In this document: positions 39,018 through 47,531 of the stretch, in pieces
Layout of the letters: every line of letters starts with the position of its first letter
Numbering within the stretch: position 1 is the stretch's first letter
Assembly (NCBI GenBank): GCA_900544295.1
Contig: UQUO01000005.1
Span: 91,407 to 155,406 of the forward strand
DNA from: an uncultured Eubacteriales bacterium
GTDB taxonomy: Bacteria > Bacillota > Clostridia > Oscillospirales > Oscillospiraceae
Direction of reading: 5' to 3'
DNA length: 64,000 bases
The notes under the pieces: model-generated
Seen by the model: the letters and a program-made list of their open reading frames with translations, nothing else
Databases searched by the model: none
Told to the model about the DNA's origin: nothing
Program-made: the position numbers and the translations under genes

Positions 39018-39685
39018 TTATGGACTTTGTCGCTGCCATCGTGGACAGGTCGCGCGCCGACGAAATGGTGGAGGTATACAGCAGTCACGGCATGCCCCTC
39101 GTGCTCTCAATGCTCGGAAAGGGCACTGCCACGAGCGAGCACCTGAGCCTGTACGGCCTTGAGGCCACGGAAAAGGCGCTTGTCGCCACTGTCGCCTGCG
39201 GGGACATGACAAAGCAGCTCATAAAAAGCGCCAAACGGCGGCTTTTCATCGATATCCCCGGCAACGGCATCATGCTTGCCGTGCCGGTAAAAAGCGTGGG
39301 AGGAGGGCGCACCTTGGCATTCCTGACAGGCAACGCCGCACCTGACGGCGCGGTCCCGGAGCTCAGCTTCGAGTACGAGCTGATAATGATCATTCTGAAC
39401 GACGGCCACACCGACACAGTCATGGACGCCGCACGTTCTGCCGGCGCCGCCGGAGGCACCGTGCTGCATGCCAAAGGCACGGGCGCAAAGCAGGCCGAGC
39501 GCTTCCTGGGCGTCTCAATCGCCGAGGAAAAGGAGCTTATCATAATCGTCTCCAAGGCAGCGGAAAAGGCTGCAATCATGAAAGCCGTGGCTGAAAACTG
39601 CGGCCCAGGCACGCCGCCCGGCGCAATATCCTTCTCCCTGCCCATTTCCGCCGTCGCAGGCCTGCGCGTGCTGGAGGACGACTAA
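39014..39685 (+). CDS. Tandem PII-like regulatory protein
   Basis: A 223-residue protein with two PII-like halves. The first runs from MDFVAAIVDRSRADEMVEV to about residue 95, the second has MIILNDGHTDTVMDAARSAGAAGGTVLHAKGTG and SIAEEKELIIIVSK. PII proteins sense adenine nucleotides or 2-oxoglutarate and bind partner transporters. The ATGA overlap with the DUF1538 gene indicates it controls that transporter. Confidence 0.8.
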   Translation: MIMDFVAAIVDRSRADEMVEVYSSHGMPLVLSMLGKGTATSEHLSLYGLEATEKALVATVACGDMTKQLIKSAKRRLFIDIPGNGIMLAVPVKSVGGGRTLAFLTGNAAPDGAVPELSFEYELIMIILNDGHTDTVMDAARSAGAAGGTVLHAKGTGAKQAERFLGVSIAEEKELIIIVSKAAEKAAIMKAVAENCGPGTPPGAISFSLPISAVAGLRVLEDD

Positions 39686-39697
39686 AGGAGGCGCAGC

Positions 39698-39973
39698 ATG
39701 AGACAATGCATGGATGCTGAAAACCTGCACCGCAGGCTCCGCAAGATAATCGGCCAGGTCCAGGCCATAGACCGCATGGTGGACGAGGATGTACCCTGCG
39801 AGGACATACTCTCCCAGATAAACGCCGCTAAGTCCGCCCTGCACCGCGCTGGACAGGTAGTGCTCGAAGGCCACATCAAGCACTGCGTGCGCGACGGGAT
39901 CGAGCACGGCGACGCCGACAAGACCATCGAGAGCTTCACCAAGGCCGTGGAGCGCTTCTCAAATATGGGCTGA
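39698..39973 (+). CDS. CsoR/RcnR-type metal-sensing repressor
   Basis: A 91-residue DUF156 protein. The metal ligands of the CsoR type are present and correctly spaced: Cys34, His59 and Cys63 (CED...HIKHC). CsoR releases DNA when it binds copper or a similar metal. Strong AAAGGAGG start. It precedes the P-type ATPase and a palindromic operator, its likely target. It lies 12 nt after the PII-like gene. Confidence 0.9.
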   Translation: MRQCMDAENLHRRLRKIIGQVQAIDRMVDEDVPCEDILSQINAAKSALHRAGQVVLEGHIKHCVRDGIEHGDADKTIESFTKAVERFSNMG

Positions 39974-39990
39974 CCCCCTGCCCCCGCCCC

Positions 39991-40042
39991 TTGACAAGGC
40001 GCGGGGGTAGGTCTATATTATACCTATACCCCCATAGGTATA
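39991..40042 (+). promoter_or_regulatory. Promoter and CsoR-type operator of the metal ATPase gene
   Basis: TTGACA (39991-39996) and TATATT (40014-40019), 17-nt spacer. An inverted repeat TATACCTAT / ATAGGTATA around ACCCCC occupies 40019-40042, over the transcription start. Position and AT/GC pattern fit a CsoR-family operator. Confidence 0.8.
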
Positions 40043-40052
40043 TGAAAGGCGG

Positions 40053-41933
40053 ATGTTTATGGAGCGGCTGGAGGCCCTGCTTGAATGGGGCGGAGTAAAG
40101 AAAGACGTTGTCTGTCTCGTGCTTGGCGGCATTTCCCTGTTGGTCAGCATATTTGAGCTCGCGCCGGGACTTCCTTTTGACGCGGCATGGATGGCCATCA
40201 TTCTCTGCGGCGTGCCTATCGTACTGGAGGCCGTCATCGGGCTCGTCACAGCCTTTGACATCAAGGCTGACGTGCTCGTCTCAATGGCGCTCATCGCCTC
40301 TGTTATCATCGGCGAGGACTTTGCCGCAGGCGAGGTGGCCTTCATCATGCAGCTGGGCGCGCTGCTGGAGGACCTGACGGTCGCCCGAGCGCGCGCGGGC
40401 ATTGAGAAGCTCGTGCAGCTCACGCCGCAGACCGCGCGGCGCATAAGCGCCTCCGGCGAGGAGACCGTCCCCGCCGAGAGCGTGCAGGTAGGAGACCTCC
40501 TGCGCGTCCTGCCGGGCGAGACGATACCTGTGGACGGCGTCATCGTCTCGGGTGTCACCTCTGTAAACCAGGCCGTCATGACCGGCGAAAGCCTGCCCGT
40601 GGACAAGGCCCCCGGCGACGAGGTTTCAAGCGGCACGGTGAATCAGTTCGGCTCCTTCGACATGCGCGCGTCAAAAGTCGGTGAGGACAGCTCCATCCAG
40701 CGCATGATACGTCTTGTCCAGTCTGCGGATGCCGGAAAGGCCAAGATCGTCGGCCTTGCGGACCGCTGGGCCACCTGGGTCGTGGTCACGGCCCTGCTGG
40801 CGGCGGGGATAACCTGGGCCGTCACAGGCGAGATAATCCGCGCCGTCACCATACTTGTCGTGTTCTGCCCCTGCGCCCTTGTGCTGGCGACGCCTACGGC
40901 CATCATGGCAGCCATCGGCAACGCGACGAAACACGGTTTTCTAGTGCGTGAGGGCGACGCGCTGGAGCGGTTGGCCAAGGTAAGGCGCGTCTGCTTCGAC
41001 AAAACAGGCACACTGACGACAGGCCGCCCCGAGGTCTCCGCCGTCCGCAGCTTTGACGCAGCGCTGGATGAGTCGGAGCTCTACCGCCTGGCGGCGGGCG
41101 TCGAGGCCCGCAGCGAGCATCCTCTGGGCAAGGCCATAGTCTCCGGCTGGCGCAAGGGCGCGGACACTCAGCTGCCCGCGGCGGAGGACTTCGTCATGCT
41201 CCCCGGCCGCGGTGTCAGCGCCACCGTAGATGGCCGCCGCGTGCTGGCCGGCAACCCGGAGCTGCTTGCCTCCGAGGGCGCTGCGCCCTCTCGGGAGATG
41301 CTCGCCTCCGCCGAGGAATACCGCGCGCGGGGCTGCACGGTGATCTACATAGCCGTCTGCGGCGTGGCGGCGGGCTTTATTGCCGTCTCGGACACTCTCC
41401 GCCCCGACATGGCAGGGACCATAGCCGCCGTGCGCGAGGCGGGTGCGGAGCCGGTCCTGCTCACCGGAGACCACCGCAACGCCGCCGAGACCATCGCCGC
41501 CGAAGTTGGCATAGACCTGTATAAATACGAGTGCCTGCCCGAGGACAAGCTGAACTGGATAGACGAGTCCCAGGCCCAGGGCCTGCCCGTATGCATGATA
41601 GGCGACGGCATCAACGACGCTCCCGCCCTCAAGCGCGCTTGCACCGGCATCGCAATGGGCGGCGTGGGCAGCGACATCGCTATAGACGCCGCGGACATCG
41701 CCCTTGTGAACGACGAGATACGCGAGCTGCCCCACCTCCTGCGCCTCTCGCGCCGGATGATGGGGACGATAAAGCTGAACCTGACCTTCTCCATGGCCCT
41801 GAACTTCGCCGCCATCGCGCTGGCGATAACGGGCATGCTGGATCCCGTTGTCGGCGCGCTTGTACACAACGCGGGCTCGGTGCTCGTCATCATAAACTCC
41901 GCCTTCCTGCTGGGCTGGCGAAGTCTGAAATAA
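40053..41933 (+). CDS. Heavy-metal-translocating P-type ATPase
   Basis: A 626-residue P1B ATPase without the N-terminal metal-binding domain. It has the CPC membrane motif (VFCPCALVLATPTA), the phosphorylation motif DKTGTLTTGRP, the HP-type segment EARSEHPLG and the hinge GDGINDAPALKRA. The C-terminal membrane motif ALVHNAGSVLVIINSA does not clearly fit the copper or zinc subclasses, so the substrate is open. ATG 40059 has better spacing to GAAAGG than 40053 and may be the true start. Confidence 0.88.
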   Translation: MFMERLEALLEWGGVKKDVVCLVLGGISLLVSIFELAPGLPFDAAWMAIILCGVPIVLEAVIGLVTAFDIKADVLVSMALIASVIIGEDFAAGEVAFIMQLGALLEDLTVARARAGIEKLVQLTPQTARRISASGEETVPAESVQVGDLLRVLPGETIPVDGVIVSGVTSVNQAVMTGESLPVDKAPGDEVSSGTVNQFGSFDMRASKVGEDSSIQRMIRLVQSADAGKAKIVGLADRWATWVVVTALLAAGITWAVTGEIIRAVTILVVFCPCALVLATPTAIMAAIGNATKHGFLVREGDALERLAKVRRVCFDKTGTLTTGRPEVSAVRSFDAALDESELYRLAAGVEARSEHPLGKAIVSGWRKGADTQLPAAEDFVMLPGRGVSATVDGRRVLAGNPELLASEGAAPSREMLASAEEYRARGCTVIYIAVCGVAAGFIAVSDTLRPDMAGTIAAVREAGAEPVLLTGDHRNAAETIAAEVGIDLYKYECLPEDKLNWIDESQAQGLPVCMIGDGINDAPALKRACTGIAMGGVGSDIAIDAADIALVNDEIRELPHLLRLSRRMMGTIKLNLTFSMALNFAAIALAITGMLDPVVGALVHNAGSVLVIINSAFLLGWRSLK

Positions 41934-41936
41934 TGT

Positions 41937-41965
41937 AATGCCCCGGAGTTGTGCTCCGGGGCATT
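41937..41965 (+). terminator. Terminator of the metal ATPase gene
   Basis: 12-bp stem AATGCCCCGGAG with a 5-nt loop, followed by TTGTT. Confidence 0.85.
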
Positions 41966-42010
41966 TTGTTGGTATCATACAGCTTTCACGTCCAATTCTT
42001 GTCGGCCAAA

Positions 42011-42040
42011 TGATGCAAACAGGATACAAATCCATGTTAT
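42011..42040 (+). promoter_or_regulatory. Second copy of the solute-binding gene upstream element
   Basis: Same TGATGCAAA ... GATACAA ... TGTTAT layout as 577-606, with 24 of 30 positions identical. It lies 22 nt before the start codon at 42062. Confidence 0.45.
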
Positions 42041-42061
42041 TATGATTTTGAGGTGGTGGTC

Positions 42062-42910
42062 ATGAGGAAAACAGCGCTCCTGCTCGCCCTGCTCCTGCTG
42101 CTGAGCTCCTGCGGCGCGCCCGTACAAGAGCCGCCGGAGCCGAGCGCGGCAAAGCCCTCCGCCGTCCCCTGGGAGGGCCCCGGCGGTCAGTACATATTGC
42201 GCCCTGCCTCGCCTGATGAGATCGGGCAAAAGACCGAGCTCACGCTGGCGATCTTTGCAGATACGCCGTATATCGACGCGCGCGTCGCGGCGTTCAACTC
42301 GCGCAGTGAAGAATACGAAATCAGAATCGTCAACTACGCCGCCGAAGCAGGCAGCCTCGCAAACGCGCGCCTGCGGCTGAATACCGAACTCGGCTCAGGC
42401 GGCGGTCCGGACATGGTGTGCTTCCCCTGGCAGGATATCGACGAGCTGGGCGCCCTGAACCTGATTGCCCGGGACATGCTCGTGGACATGACGCCCTGGC
42501 TCGACTCGGACATAGGCCGCGCGAACCTGATGGTCTGGGACGCGCTGTCTGAGTACGGCGGCGTGTACGTCATCAGCGACGCCTTCTCCTGCGAGTGCAT
42601 GTACGATCTGAAGGAGGTCTTCGGCGAACGCCGCGGCATGACGATACAGGAATACCTGGACCTTGAGGCGTCCCTGGAACCCTGGCAGGACATGTGCTAT
42701 CACATGGATCCCGCCTATTTCATTGAAGTCGTCAGCCGCCGCTACATGCGCGGGGCAATTGACTGGGAGACCGGGACCTGCGACTTCGATAACCCCGAAT
42801 TCATCATTAAAGACGAGGCCGCCTCCTATCTCTCCGGTGCGCAGAGTGCCGAAGATACGGCGAGGGGCATTCAGGAACGGATGAGCATTTACGTCTCTGA
42901 GCAATCGTAT
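42062..42910 (+). pseudogene. Solute-binding lipoprotein with internal deletion, ICE inserted at its 3' end
   Basis: From ATG 42062 (site GAGGTGG) it encodes a lipoprotein signal (LLSSCGAP) and an extracellular solute-binding domain (GPDMVCFPWQDIDEL, GGVYVISDAFSCECMYD). After DFDNPEFI, near residue 248, the sequence jumps to a C-terminal segment GAQSAEDTARGIQERMSIY that matches the very end of the 631-2607 protein (GAQTPEGAAQLILERAALY). About 130 residues of the domain are therefore missing, without a frameshift. The natural end lies near 42908; beyond it the frame runs 28 codons into ICE sequence. The protein is probably non-functional. Confidence 0.6.
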
Positions 42911-42959
42911 GAATGTTTCATATTAGGAAAACACACTGCCAGAAATGGTGTGGCGGGCA

Positions 42960-44639
42960 TTAGCCCGCCGCGGCGGGAATTTCAGAAATGTTAATTTCAA
43001 TGTATTCGGCAATTCTGCGAAACTCGTCAGCAAACTTGAATTTCACGCTGATATTGCCGTTTTCGTAAACCTTGATGTAGTTTACAAGATCAATGAGGAT
43101 TTCCCGGTTGAGCGTTTCAATGTTCTGGTGTTTCTTAAAGGCCACCAGCGCCGGATGCTCGCTGTCAACGCCGTTTGCCAGTTCCGCCCGTTCAGCGGCT
43201 AGCCGTTCCAGCACATCAGAGATGGAGCTTATTTGCCGTTCATAGTCAGCCTTCATTGTCCGGTAGTCCTGTTGGGTAATTTCCCCGTCTTTCCAGTCTT
43301 GATAAAGAGACTGTTTGTAGCGGGTAATTTTCGCCAGTTCCTTTTCCTTTGCGGCAATCAGATCATCCAGTCGGAATGACTGGCTTTTTTTGACTGGAGC
43401 CAAGTTGATACGGGCAAGTATCTCCGAAAAGGAAACGGCCAGATGTACCTGTTGACGGACGGCAAACAGGACGGCGGCTTCCAGCCGCTCATGCTTGATT
43501 GAGTGCATAGAGCAGGCAGTCCGGGAGCGGTATTTGTAGGTAGAGCAGGCGTAATACACATTTTTCCCGCTCTGGCTCCGTGTAATGGATTTTCCGCAAT
43601 CCGCACAACGGAGAAAACCGCTGAACAGGTGGAGCTCCTTTTTCCGTGGGGCCGTCCGGGTGTCCCGTTTCAACAGGGCCTGTACCTTTTCAAAGGTTTC
43701 CCGGTCTATAATCGCCTCGTGGGTATCGGCCACCCGCACCCATTCATCCTCCGGCACCGTCTCAATCTCATGTACCTTATAGCTTTTCACACGGCGGCGG
43801 CCCTGTACCAAATCCCCGGTATAAATCGGGTTGGTAAGAATGTTTGTAAGCACCCGATCTCCCCACATGGGATTATCTGATACCGAACAGGAATAGGGCA
43901 GGCCCTTATTTTTTCGGTAGGTTGTCGGGCTGGGGATGCCGTGGTCGTTTAGGTGGTAGACGATAGCCCGCCTTGTTTCCCCTTGCAAAGTCTTGTTATA
44001 AATGAGCTTTACAATCTCGGCGGCCTCGGGATCGACAATCAACTGGTGTTTGTCTTTCGGATCTTTTATGTAGCCGTAGGGGGCAAAGGAGCCGATGTAC
44101 TGGCCGTTGCGCCGCTTATAGTCAAACACCTGGCGGATTTTCTTTGAAGTCTGATAGCAGTATTGATCGTTCATTACATTTGTAATCGGAACAATAATGC
44201 TGGAAACGCTGTCCGGGTTGAGGTAGCTGTCCACATTTTCAGCAAGGCTAATAAAACGGACGCCCATCTGCACAAACAGGTTGTCAATCAGACTTCCCGC
44301 ATCGCTGTAATTCCGGGCAAAACGGGAAAGGTCTTTTACCACAACACAGTTGATTTTCCCACTCATTACATCGGCCAGAAGCCGCTGGAAATTTTCGCGG
44401 TTGGCATCCGTCCCCGTGTGTCCATCGTCCACATATTCGGAAACGCTTTCAAATTCCTCAATGTGCTTTTGGTAAAAATCATTCAGCAGGTCGCGCTGGT
44501 TTTTTACGCTGTTGCTATCGTCTTTTCCTTTTTTCAAATCTTCTTTGGAAAGCCGGATATATTCGCCCAGCCGCCAGCGCCGGATCGTATAAGAGGGAGA
44601 GAAACTCTGTTGAAACCCTCTGTTTTTTGTTCGTGACAT
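42960..44639 (-). CDS. Large serine recombinase (site-specific integrase)
   Basis: A 559-residue recombinase. The catalytic Ser31 lies in EYIRLSKED; VVVKDLSRFARNY holds the conserved catalytic Arg region. A recombinase domain (PYGYIKDPKDKHQLIVD; WVRVADTHEAIIDRETFEKV), a zinc ribbon (LRCADCGKSI ... YYACSTYKYRSRTACS) and a C-terminal coiled coil follow. It integrates and excises the ICE between short att sites without accessory cofactors other than directionality factors. ATG 44639 follows GGAAGGAGG. Promoter at 44671-44699. It sits right at the left end, as in Tn4451/Tn5397-like elements. Confidence 0.93.
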   Translation of the reverse strand: MSRTKNRGFQQSFSPSYTIRRWRLGEYIRLSKEDLKKGKDDSNSVKNQRDLLNDFYQKHIEEFESVSEYVDDGHTGTDANRENFQRLLADVMSGKINCVVVKDLSRFARNYSDAGSLIDNLFVQMGVRFISLAENVDSYLNPDSVSSIIVPITNVMNDQYCYQTSKKIRQVFDYKRRNGQYIGSFAPYGYIKDPKDKHQLIVDPEAAEIVKLIYNKTLQGETRRAIVYHLNDHGIPSPTTYRKNKGLPYSCSVSDNPMWGDRVLTNILTNPIYTGDLVQGRRRVKSYKVHEIETVPEDEWVRVADTHEAIIDRETFEKVQALLKRDTRTAPRKKELHLFSGFLRCADCGKSITRSQSGKNVYYACSTYKYRSRTACSMHSIKHERLEAAVLFAVRQQVHLAVSFSEILARINLAPVKKSQSFRLDDLIAAKEKELAKITRYKQSLYQDWKDGEITQQDYRTMKADYERQISSISDVLERLAAERAELANGVDSEHPALVAFKKHQNIETLNREILIDLVNYIKVYENGNISVKFKFADEFRRIAEYIEINISEIPAAAG

Positions 44640-44670
44640 TGTTCCTCCTTCCCTATCACATTACACTTAT

Positions 44671-44699
44671 ATTATAACTCTGTCCCATAGGGACAACAA
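44671..44699 (-). promoter_or_regulatory. Recombinase promoter with everted GGGACA operator
   Basis: On the minus strand TTGTTG (44694-44699) and TATAAT (44671-44676), spacer 17. TGTCCCATAGGGACA (44681-44695) is a perfect palindrome filling the spacer. The same arrangement recurs at 50591-50619. Confidence 0.75.
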
Positions 44700-44710
44700 G
44701 GATGGCTCCG

Positions 44711-44733
44711 CCTCGGGACACTTTGTCTCGAAG
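44711..44733. repeat. ICE palindrome copy 1
   Basis: Core GGGACA-CTT-TGTCTC with CCTC before and GAAG after. It lies upstream of the recombinase promoter. Confidence 0.9.
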
Positions 44734-44755
44734 CTGGGGCAGGCCGCAGCCGAAG

Positions 44756-45022
44756 TCACAGCCCGCTTTTTTGCCGGATCAAATAGTCCGTCAAAGTGTC
44801 CTGCAAAGACGGCCCGCCCTCCGCAAATTCAATTTTCACACCGACTCCGCCGATGTTGAAGCAGTACAGATTTTTGGCAACTTGCAAAAACCTTGTGACG
44901 CGCTCTTTGCGGGAAAGGGCGTTATCAAAGGTCATACCGCTCACATCGGGCAGAGACTCAGGGGAAACTGCGCCAATGTCAACGCTTTTCATTTGTTCCA
45001 GTTCCTGTGCGGTTAATCTCAC
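44756..45022 (-). CDS. DUF6870-like small ICE protein
   Basis: An 88-residue protein starting at GTG 45022, 7 nt after AAGGAGG. The sequence runs RLTAQELEQMKSVDIGAVSPE, then LPDVSGMTFDNALSRKERV and NLYCFNIGGVGVKIEF. This layout matches small ICE-encoded proteins of the DUF6870 type. Function is unknown. Longer in-frame extensions lack a ribosome binding site. Confidence 0.65.
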   Translation of the reverse strand: MRLTAQELEQMKSVDIGAVSPESLPDVSGMTFDNALSRKERVTRFLQVAKNLYCFNIGGVGVKIEFAEGGPSLQDTLTDYLIRQKSGL

Positions 45023-45126
45023 GGTAAAACCTCCTTTGTTCAGATTGATAAACGCCTCCCGGTTGTCCTGTGGGGAAACGCGAAAAGGCGGCACCGCATA
45101 AGTGCCGCCCTTTGGCCTGTCCTCAC

Positions 45127-45149
45127 ATCGGGACACAATGTCTCGAAGT
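45127..45149. repeat. ICE palindrome copy 2
   Basis: Core GGGACA-CAA-TGTCTC-GAAG, just downstream of the stop codon of the 66-residue gene. Confidence 0.9.
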
Positions 45150-45349
45150 TAATAGGGGCCGTTTTCGTAATGGTGCTGGGCCTCTTCCAGCGTTTTGAAA
45201 TCAAATACATAATGGAGCTCACCGACAACGCGCCTGATGTCCTCGGGGGAAAAACCACAGTTTTCCATCGCATAGATCACATATCCCCGGCAGGCGTTGT
45301 TGCTCCACGGCTCGGCCAGCATCGCGGCCAATGCGGGATCGTATTTCAT
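45149..45349 (-). CDS. Small conserved-type ICE protein
   Basis: A 66-residue protein (start MKYDPALAAMLAEPWSNNA; then GYVIYAMENCGFSPEDIRRVV and FDFKTLEEAQHHY). It starts with ATG 45349 behind AAAGGGGG. The composition is that of a real soluble protein. I recognise no domain; position among small regulatory ICE genes is the only hint. Confidence 0.55.
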   Translation of the reverse strand: MKYDPALAAMLAEPWSNNACRGYVIYAMENCGFSPEDIRRVVGELHYVFDFKTLEEAQHHYENGPY

Positions 45350-45683
45350 TTTTCAATTCCCCCTTTGATAAAATTTAGGGAACGCCGCGCCCATTTCCTT
45401 GACCTGTCCAAAGACAACTATACTCGGCGTGGCGCTCCCTCGCAGACGAGAGGGCGGCCCGGAGGGACAGGCGGCCAACCTGTCCACTGCCGGATCGTGG
45501 CCGTAGGGTGGCCGGGCCCACTTGCGGCGCTGGTGTTGTTCGCTCATTTTCCTTTGGGAAAAGTCACCGCGCACCCGCCGCCTGGCTCCCCGGATTGCAC
45601 TCGGGGCCGCCCTTGTTCATCTGCGGAGAAAAGAAAACCTCCTCTCATAAACCGAGACATTTTTGGATGATATTCGGACTGGT
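45350..45683. other. 334-nt stretch without a convincing gene
   Basis: Open frames here have no ribosome binding site or family. The sequence is GC-rich with short hairpins (CTCGcagaCGAG near 45438) and no good promoter. It could encode a leader RNA for the genes downstream on the minus strand. Confidence 0.4.
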
Positions 45684-46106
45684 TCAGCGTGATTTTTTCA
45701 AATATTTTTTCATGTTCTCCAAACCGCGCTCCACAGCCCGCCGCACTGCGCTTTCGTCAACACCTTCCGCTTCAGCTACTTCAGAATAGGTCTTGCCAAG
45801 AATGACGCAGGCATCCACACGGCGGCCCTGGACTTCGGGCAGAGAGTTAAGCGCGTTCCACAGACGGATAAAGAGTTCCATCCGTTCCAAGAGCTCCTGG
45901 GGCGTGGGCTCATGCAGGCAGGCCGAGTATTCAATCCCGTCCTCACAGTCAAGAGAATACTGCGCCTTGTGCCGGGAGAGCCGCCGCTGGTAGGCCATTT
46001 CATAACGGGCATCCGCAAGAAAGACCTCCGCTACTTCGTCAGAAACCTCAATAAACTGATCCTGGGTGTACCAATAATAAAAATCTTTCAGATTGACTAT
46101 AGCCAT
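45684..46106 (-). CDS. Sigma-70-family-like ICE factor
   Basis: A 140-residue protein. The C-terminal part is a region-4-like helix-turn-helix: NSLPEVQGRRVDACVILGKTYSEVAEAEGVDESAVRRAVERGLENMKKYL. The N-terminal part (SDEVAEVFLADARYEMAYQRRLSRHKAQYSLD) is shared by many small sigma-like factors of Clostridial conjugative elements. It may activate transfer genes. ATG 46106 has GGAGG upstream. It has no anti-sigma neighbour. Confidence 0.8.
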   Translation of the reverse strand: MAIVNLKDFYYWYTQDQFIEVSDEVAEVFLADARYEMAYQRRLSRHKAQYSLDCEDGIEYSACLHEPTPQELLERMELFIRLWNALNSLPEVQGRRVDACVILGKTYSEVAEAEGVDESAVRRAVERGLENMKKYLKKSR

Positions 46107-46605
46107 AATGAACCTCCGTTTCGGTGTTGGGTGGATGAGTGACCGAAACGGGGCTCGGCGGGGAGCGACACCCTGGGGAGCTGCTCTGTACCTCGGGACA
46201 CTTTGTCTCGAAGTGCAGATAACAAAAAACGCCTGCGCGACACAAAGCCACGCAAGCGCACGAAGTTATATATTCATTTATGTACTGCCAAACTTCACAT
46301 CCACCGCCGGACTGATCCTGCTGGACGGGTGGGCTTTTTTTGACAGGTTAGGGGGATGGAAAAGGAAAAAGGACACGGCGATACCTCCCGGACACCGCCG
46401 TATCCTTAAAAAAGGGCGACTTTAATACACCCCCCGCAATCTCATTTTTTGAAAAGAAAACGGCGGCTTGAAATTTGTTATTTCAAAACCGCCGTAAGGC
46501 TACTGTATTTTGTTTTGGCGCATGAATACCCAGCCGCCGAAACAACGGTTTTTTTATTATCCCGTTGGGCGGCTATTCTGTCCATTTATTAGCCATGAGT
46601 AAAAA
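46107..46605. other. 499-nt region of hairpins between the sigma-like gene and cargo
   Basis: There is no gene. It holds a stem CCGTTTCGGT/ACCGAAACGG (46116-46151), a palindrome copy at 46191, a large hairpin around 46364-46410 (AAGGACACGGCG paired with CGCCGTATCCTT) with T-tract on the minus strand, a hairpin near 46461-46497 (ACGGCGG arms) and another near 46530-46574. The last three could be terminators isolating the cargo genes from the ICE operon. Confidence 0.5.
46191..46213. repeat. ICE palindrome copy 3
   Basis: Core GGGACA-CTT-TGTCTC-GAAG in the leader of the sigma-like gene; identical in the core to copy 1. Confidence 0.9.
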
Positions 46606-47349
46606 TTACCTTTCTATTTTTACTTCCTTGAATTTGGTTTGCACTTTGCTGGACTGAATGTTATTATCAATCCAGCTATATAAAATATCTAATTGCGGTT
46701 GGGTATGGAACCAGTGTTCTCCCGGCTCCCATATTGTTAATTCGCTATGATAAGTTTTCGCAAATGCCTCTACGGTATCACGATCTGTAAGATGGTCTTT
46801 TCCTGCATATAAAATTTTTGTTGGGACTTTCCATTGAGTGACCGGATTATTTGCTGCATACTCCCAATATTTCCACGAAAGCGTTTGTCCGAAAGATGTA
46901 GGAATAGTTTGCTCGTGTCTAAGTCTTTCTTGCGAAACATTGGCCCATGACATCATCTTTTGAATAAGCGACTTCATATCAAGAACTGGGGAAACAAATA
47001 AACACTTTTCCAGATTTTCATTTTTGAAACTTAGCATACTGAACCATGCCCCAATACTATTCGCAAATAGTGCAATATCTGCCCAGCGGTTTTTGGCATA
47101 TTGCATCACAGTTAGAAGCTCTGGTACAATAGTCCACGGATTAAATAAATCACATTCCTCTTTTCTTTCACCATGCTCGGGTAGATCAATACTTAATACT
47201 TGCCATCCATAACGATTTGCAATAGACGCAAATGCTTCTGCTTCTTCTTTATATCCTCCTTGACCGTGTATATAAAGATAGACTTTAGAGGATGTATCCC
47301 CCCATATGATTGCAGGAATGTTTTTGATATTCAAATGTTCATTAGCCAT
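46606..47349 (-). CDS. Alpha/beta hydrolase (AT-rich cargo)
   Basis: A 247-residue alpha/beta hydrolase. YLYIHGQGGYKEEAEAF is the oxyanion-hole region, LFANSIGAWFS the nucleophile elbow (Ser in place of GxSxG with Asn first), AGKDHLTDRD the acid and EHWFHT the catalytic His. Its DNA is much richer in A+T than the surrounding ICE, so it was acquired from another source. The substrate is unknown: an esterase, a lactonase or a drug-modifying enzyme are all possible. It is divergent from a TetR regulator whose operator overlaps its promoter. Confidence 0.8.
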   Translation of the reverse strand: MANEHLNIKNIPAIIWGDTSSKVYLYIHGQGGYKEEAEAFASIANRYGWQVLSIDLPEHGERKEECDLFNPWTIVPELLTVMQYAKNRWADIALFANSIGAWFSMLSFKNENLEKCLFVSPVLDMKSLIQKMMSWANVSQERLRHEQTIPTSFGQTLSWKYWEYAANNPVTQWKVPTKILYAGKDHLTDRDTVEAFAKTYHSELTIWEPGEHWFHTQPQLDILYSWIDNNIQSSKVQTKFKEVKIER

Positions 47350-47389
47350 TGATGTAACCTCTCATCCGAAACGCTATTAGAATTAGTTC

Positions 47390-47437
47390 AAATACTAATC
47401 TAATTAGTATTTTACAGAATGCCTCTCTCTTTGTCAA
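47390..47437 (-). promoter_or_regulatory. Hydrolase promoter with TetR-type operator
   Basis: On the minus strand TTGACA (47432-47437) and TAAAAT (47409-47414), 17-nt spacer. A perfect palindrome with 10-bp arms AAATACTAAT around CTA (47390-47412) covers the -10 and the start. It is well placed for repression by the divergent TetR protein. Confidence 0.85.
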
Positions 47438-47468
47438 GAGCTACACGGCAGGAACCCTAACTTTATTA

Positions 47469-47497
47469 TTGACTACGCTAACGTCATTAGCTAAAAT
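47469..47497 (+). promoter_or_regulatory. tetR-type gene promoter with inner repeat
   Basis: TTGACT (47469-47474) and TAAAAT (47492-47497), 17-nt spacer. GCTAA-N5-TTAGC (47477-47491) lies in the spacer and shares CTAA/TTAG with the hydrolase operator, suggesting autoregulation. Confidence 0.75.
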
Positions 47498-47531
47498 GGT
47501 TATAGGAGAATATAAAATTGAGAGGTGCACT

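Noticed and set aside
45350..45683. Genes in the frames 45353-45574 (minus) and 45170-45670 (plus)
   Set aside because: No ribosome binding site, odd composition and no family; likely chance frames in GC-rich sequence.
46606..47349. Hydrolase as a known antibiotic-resistance gene
   Set aside because: Only general alpha/beta-hydrolase motifs are present; nothing identifies a drug substrate.
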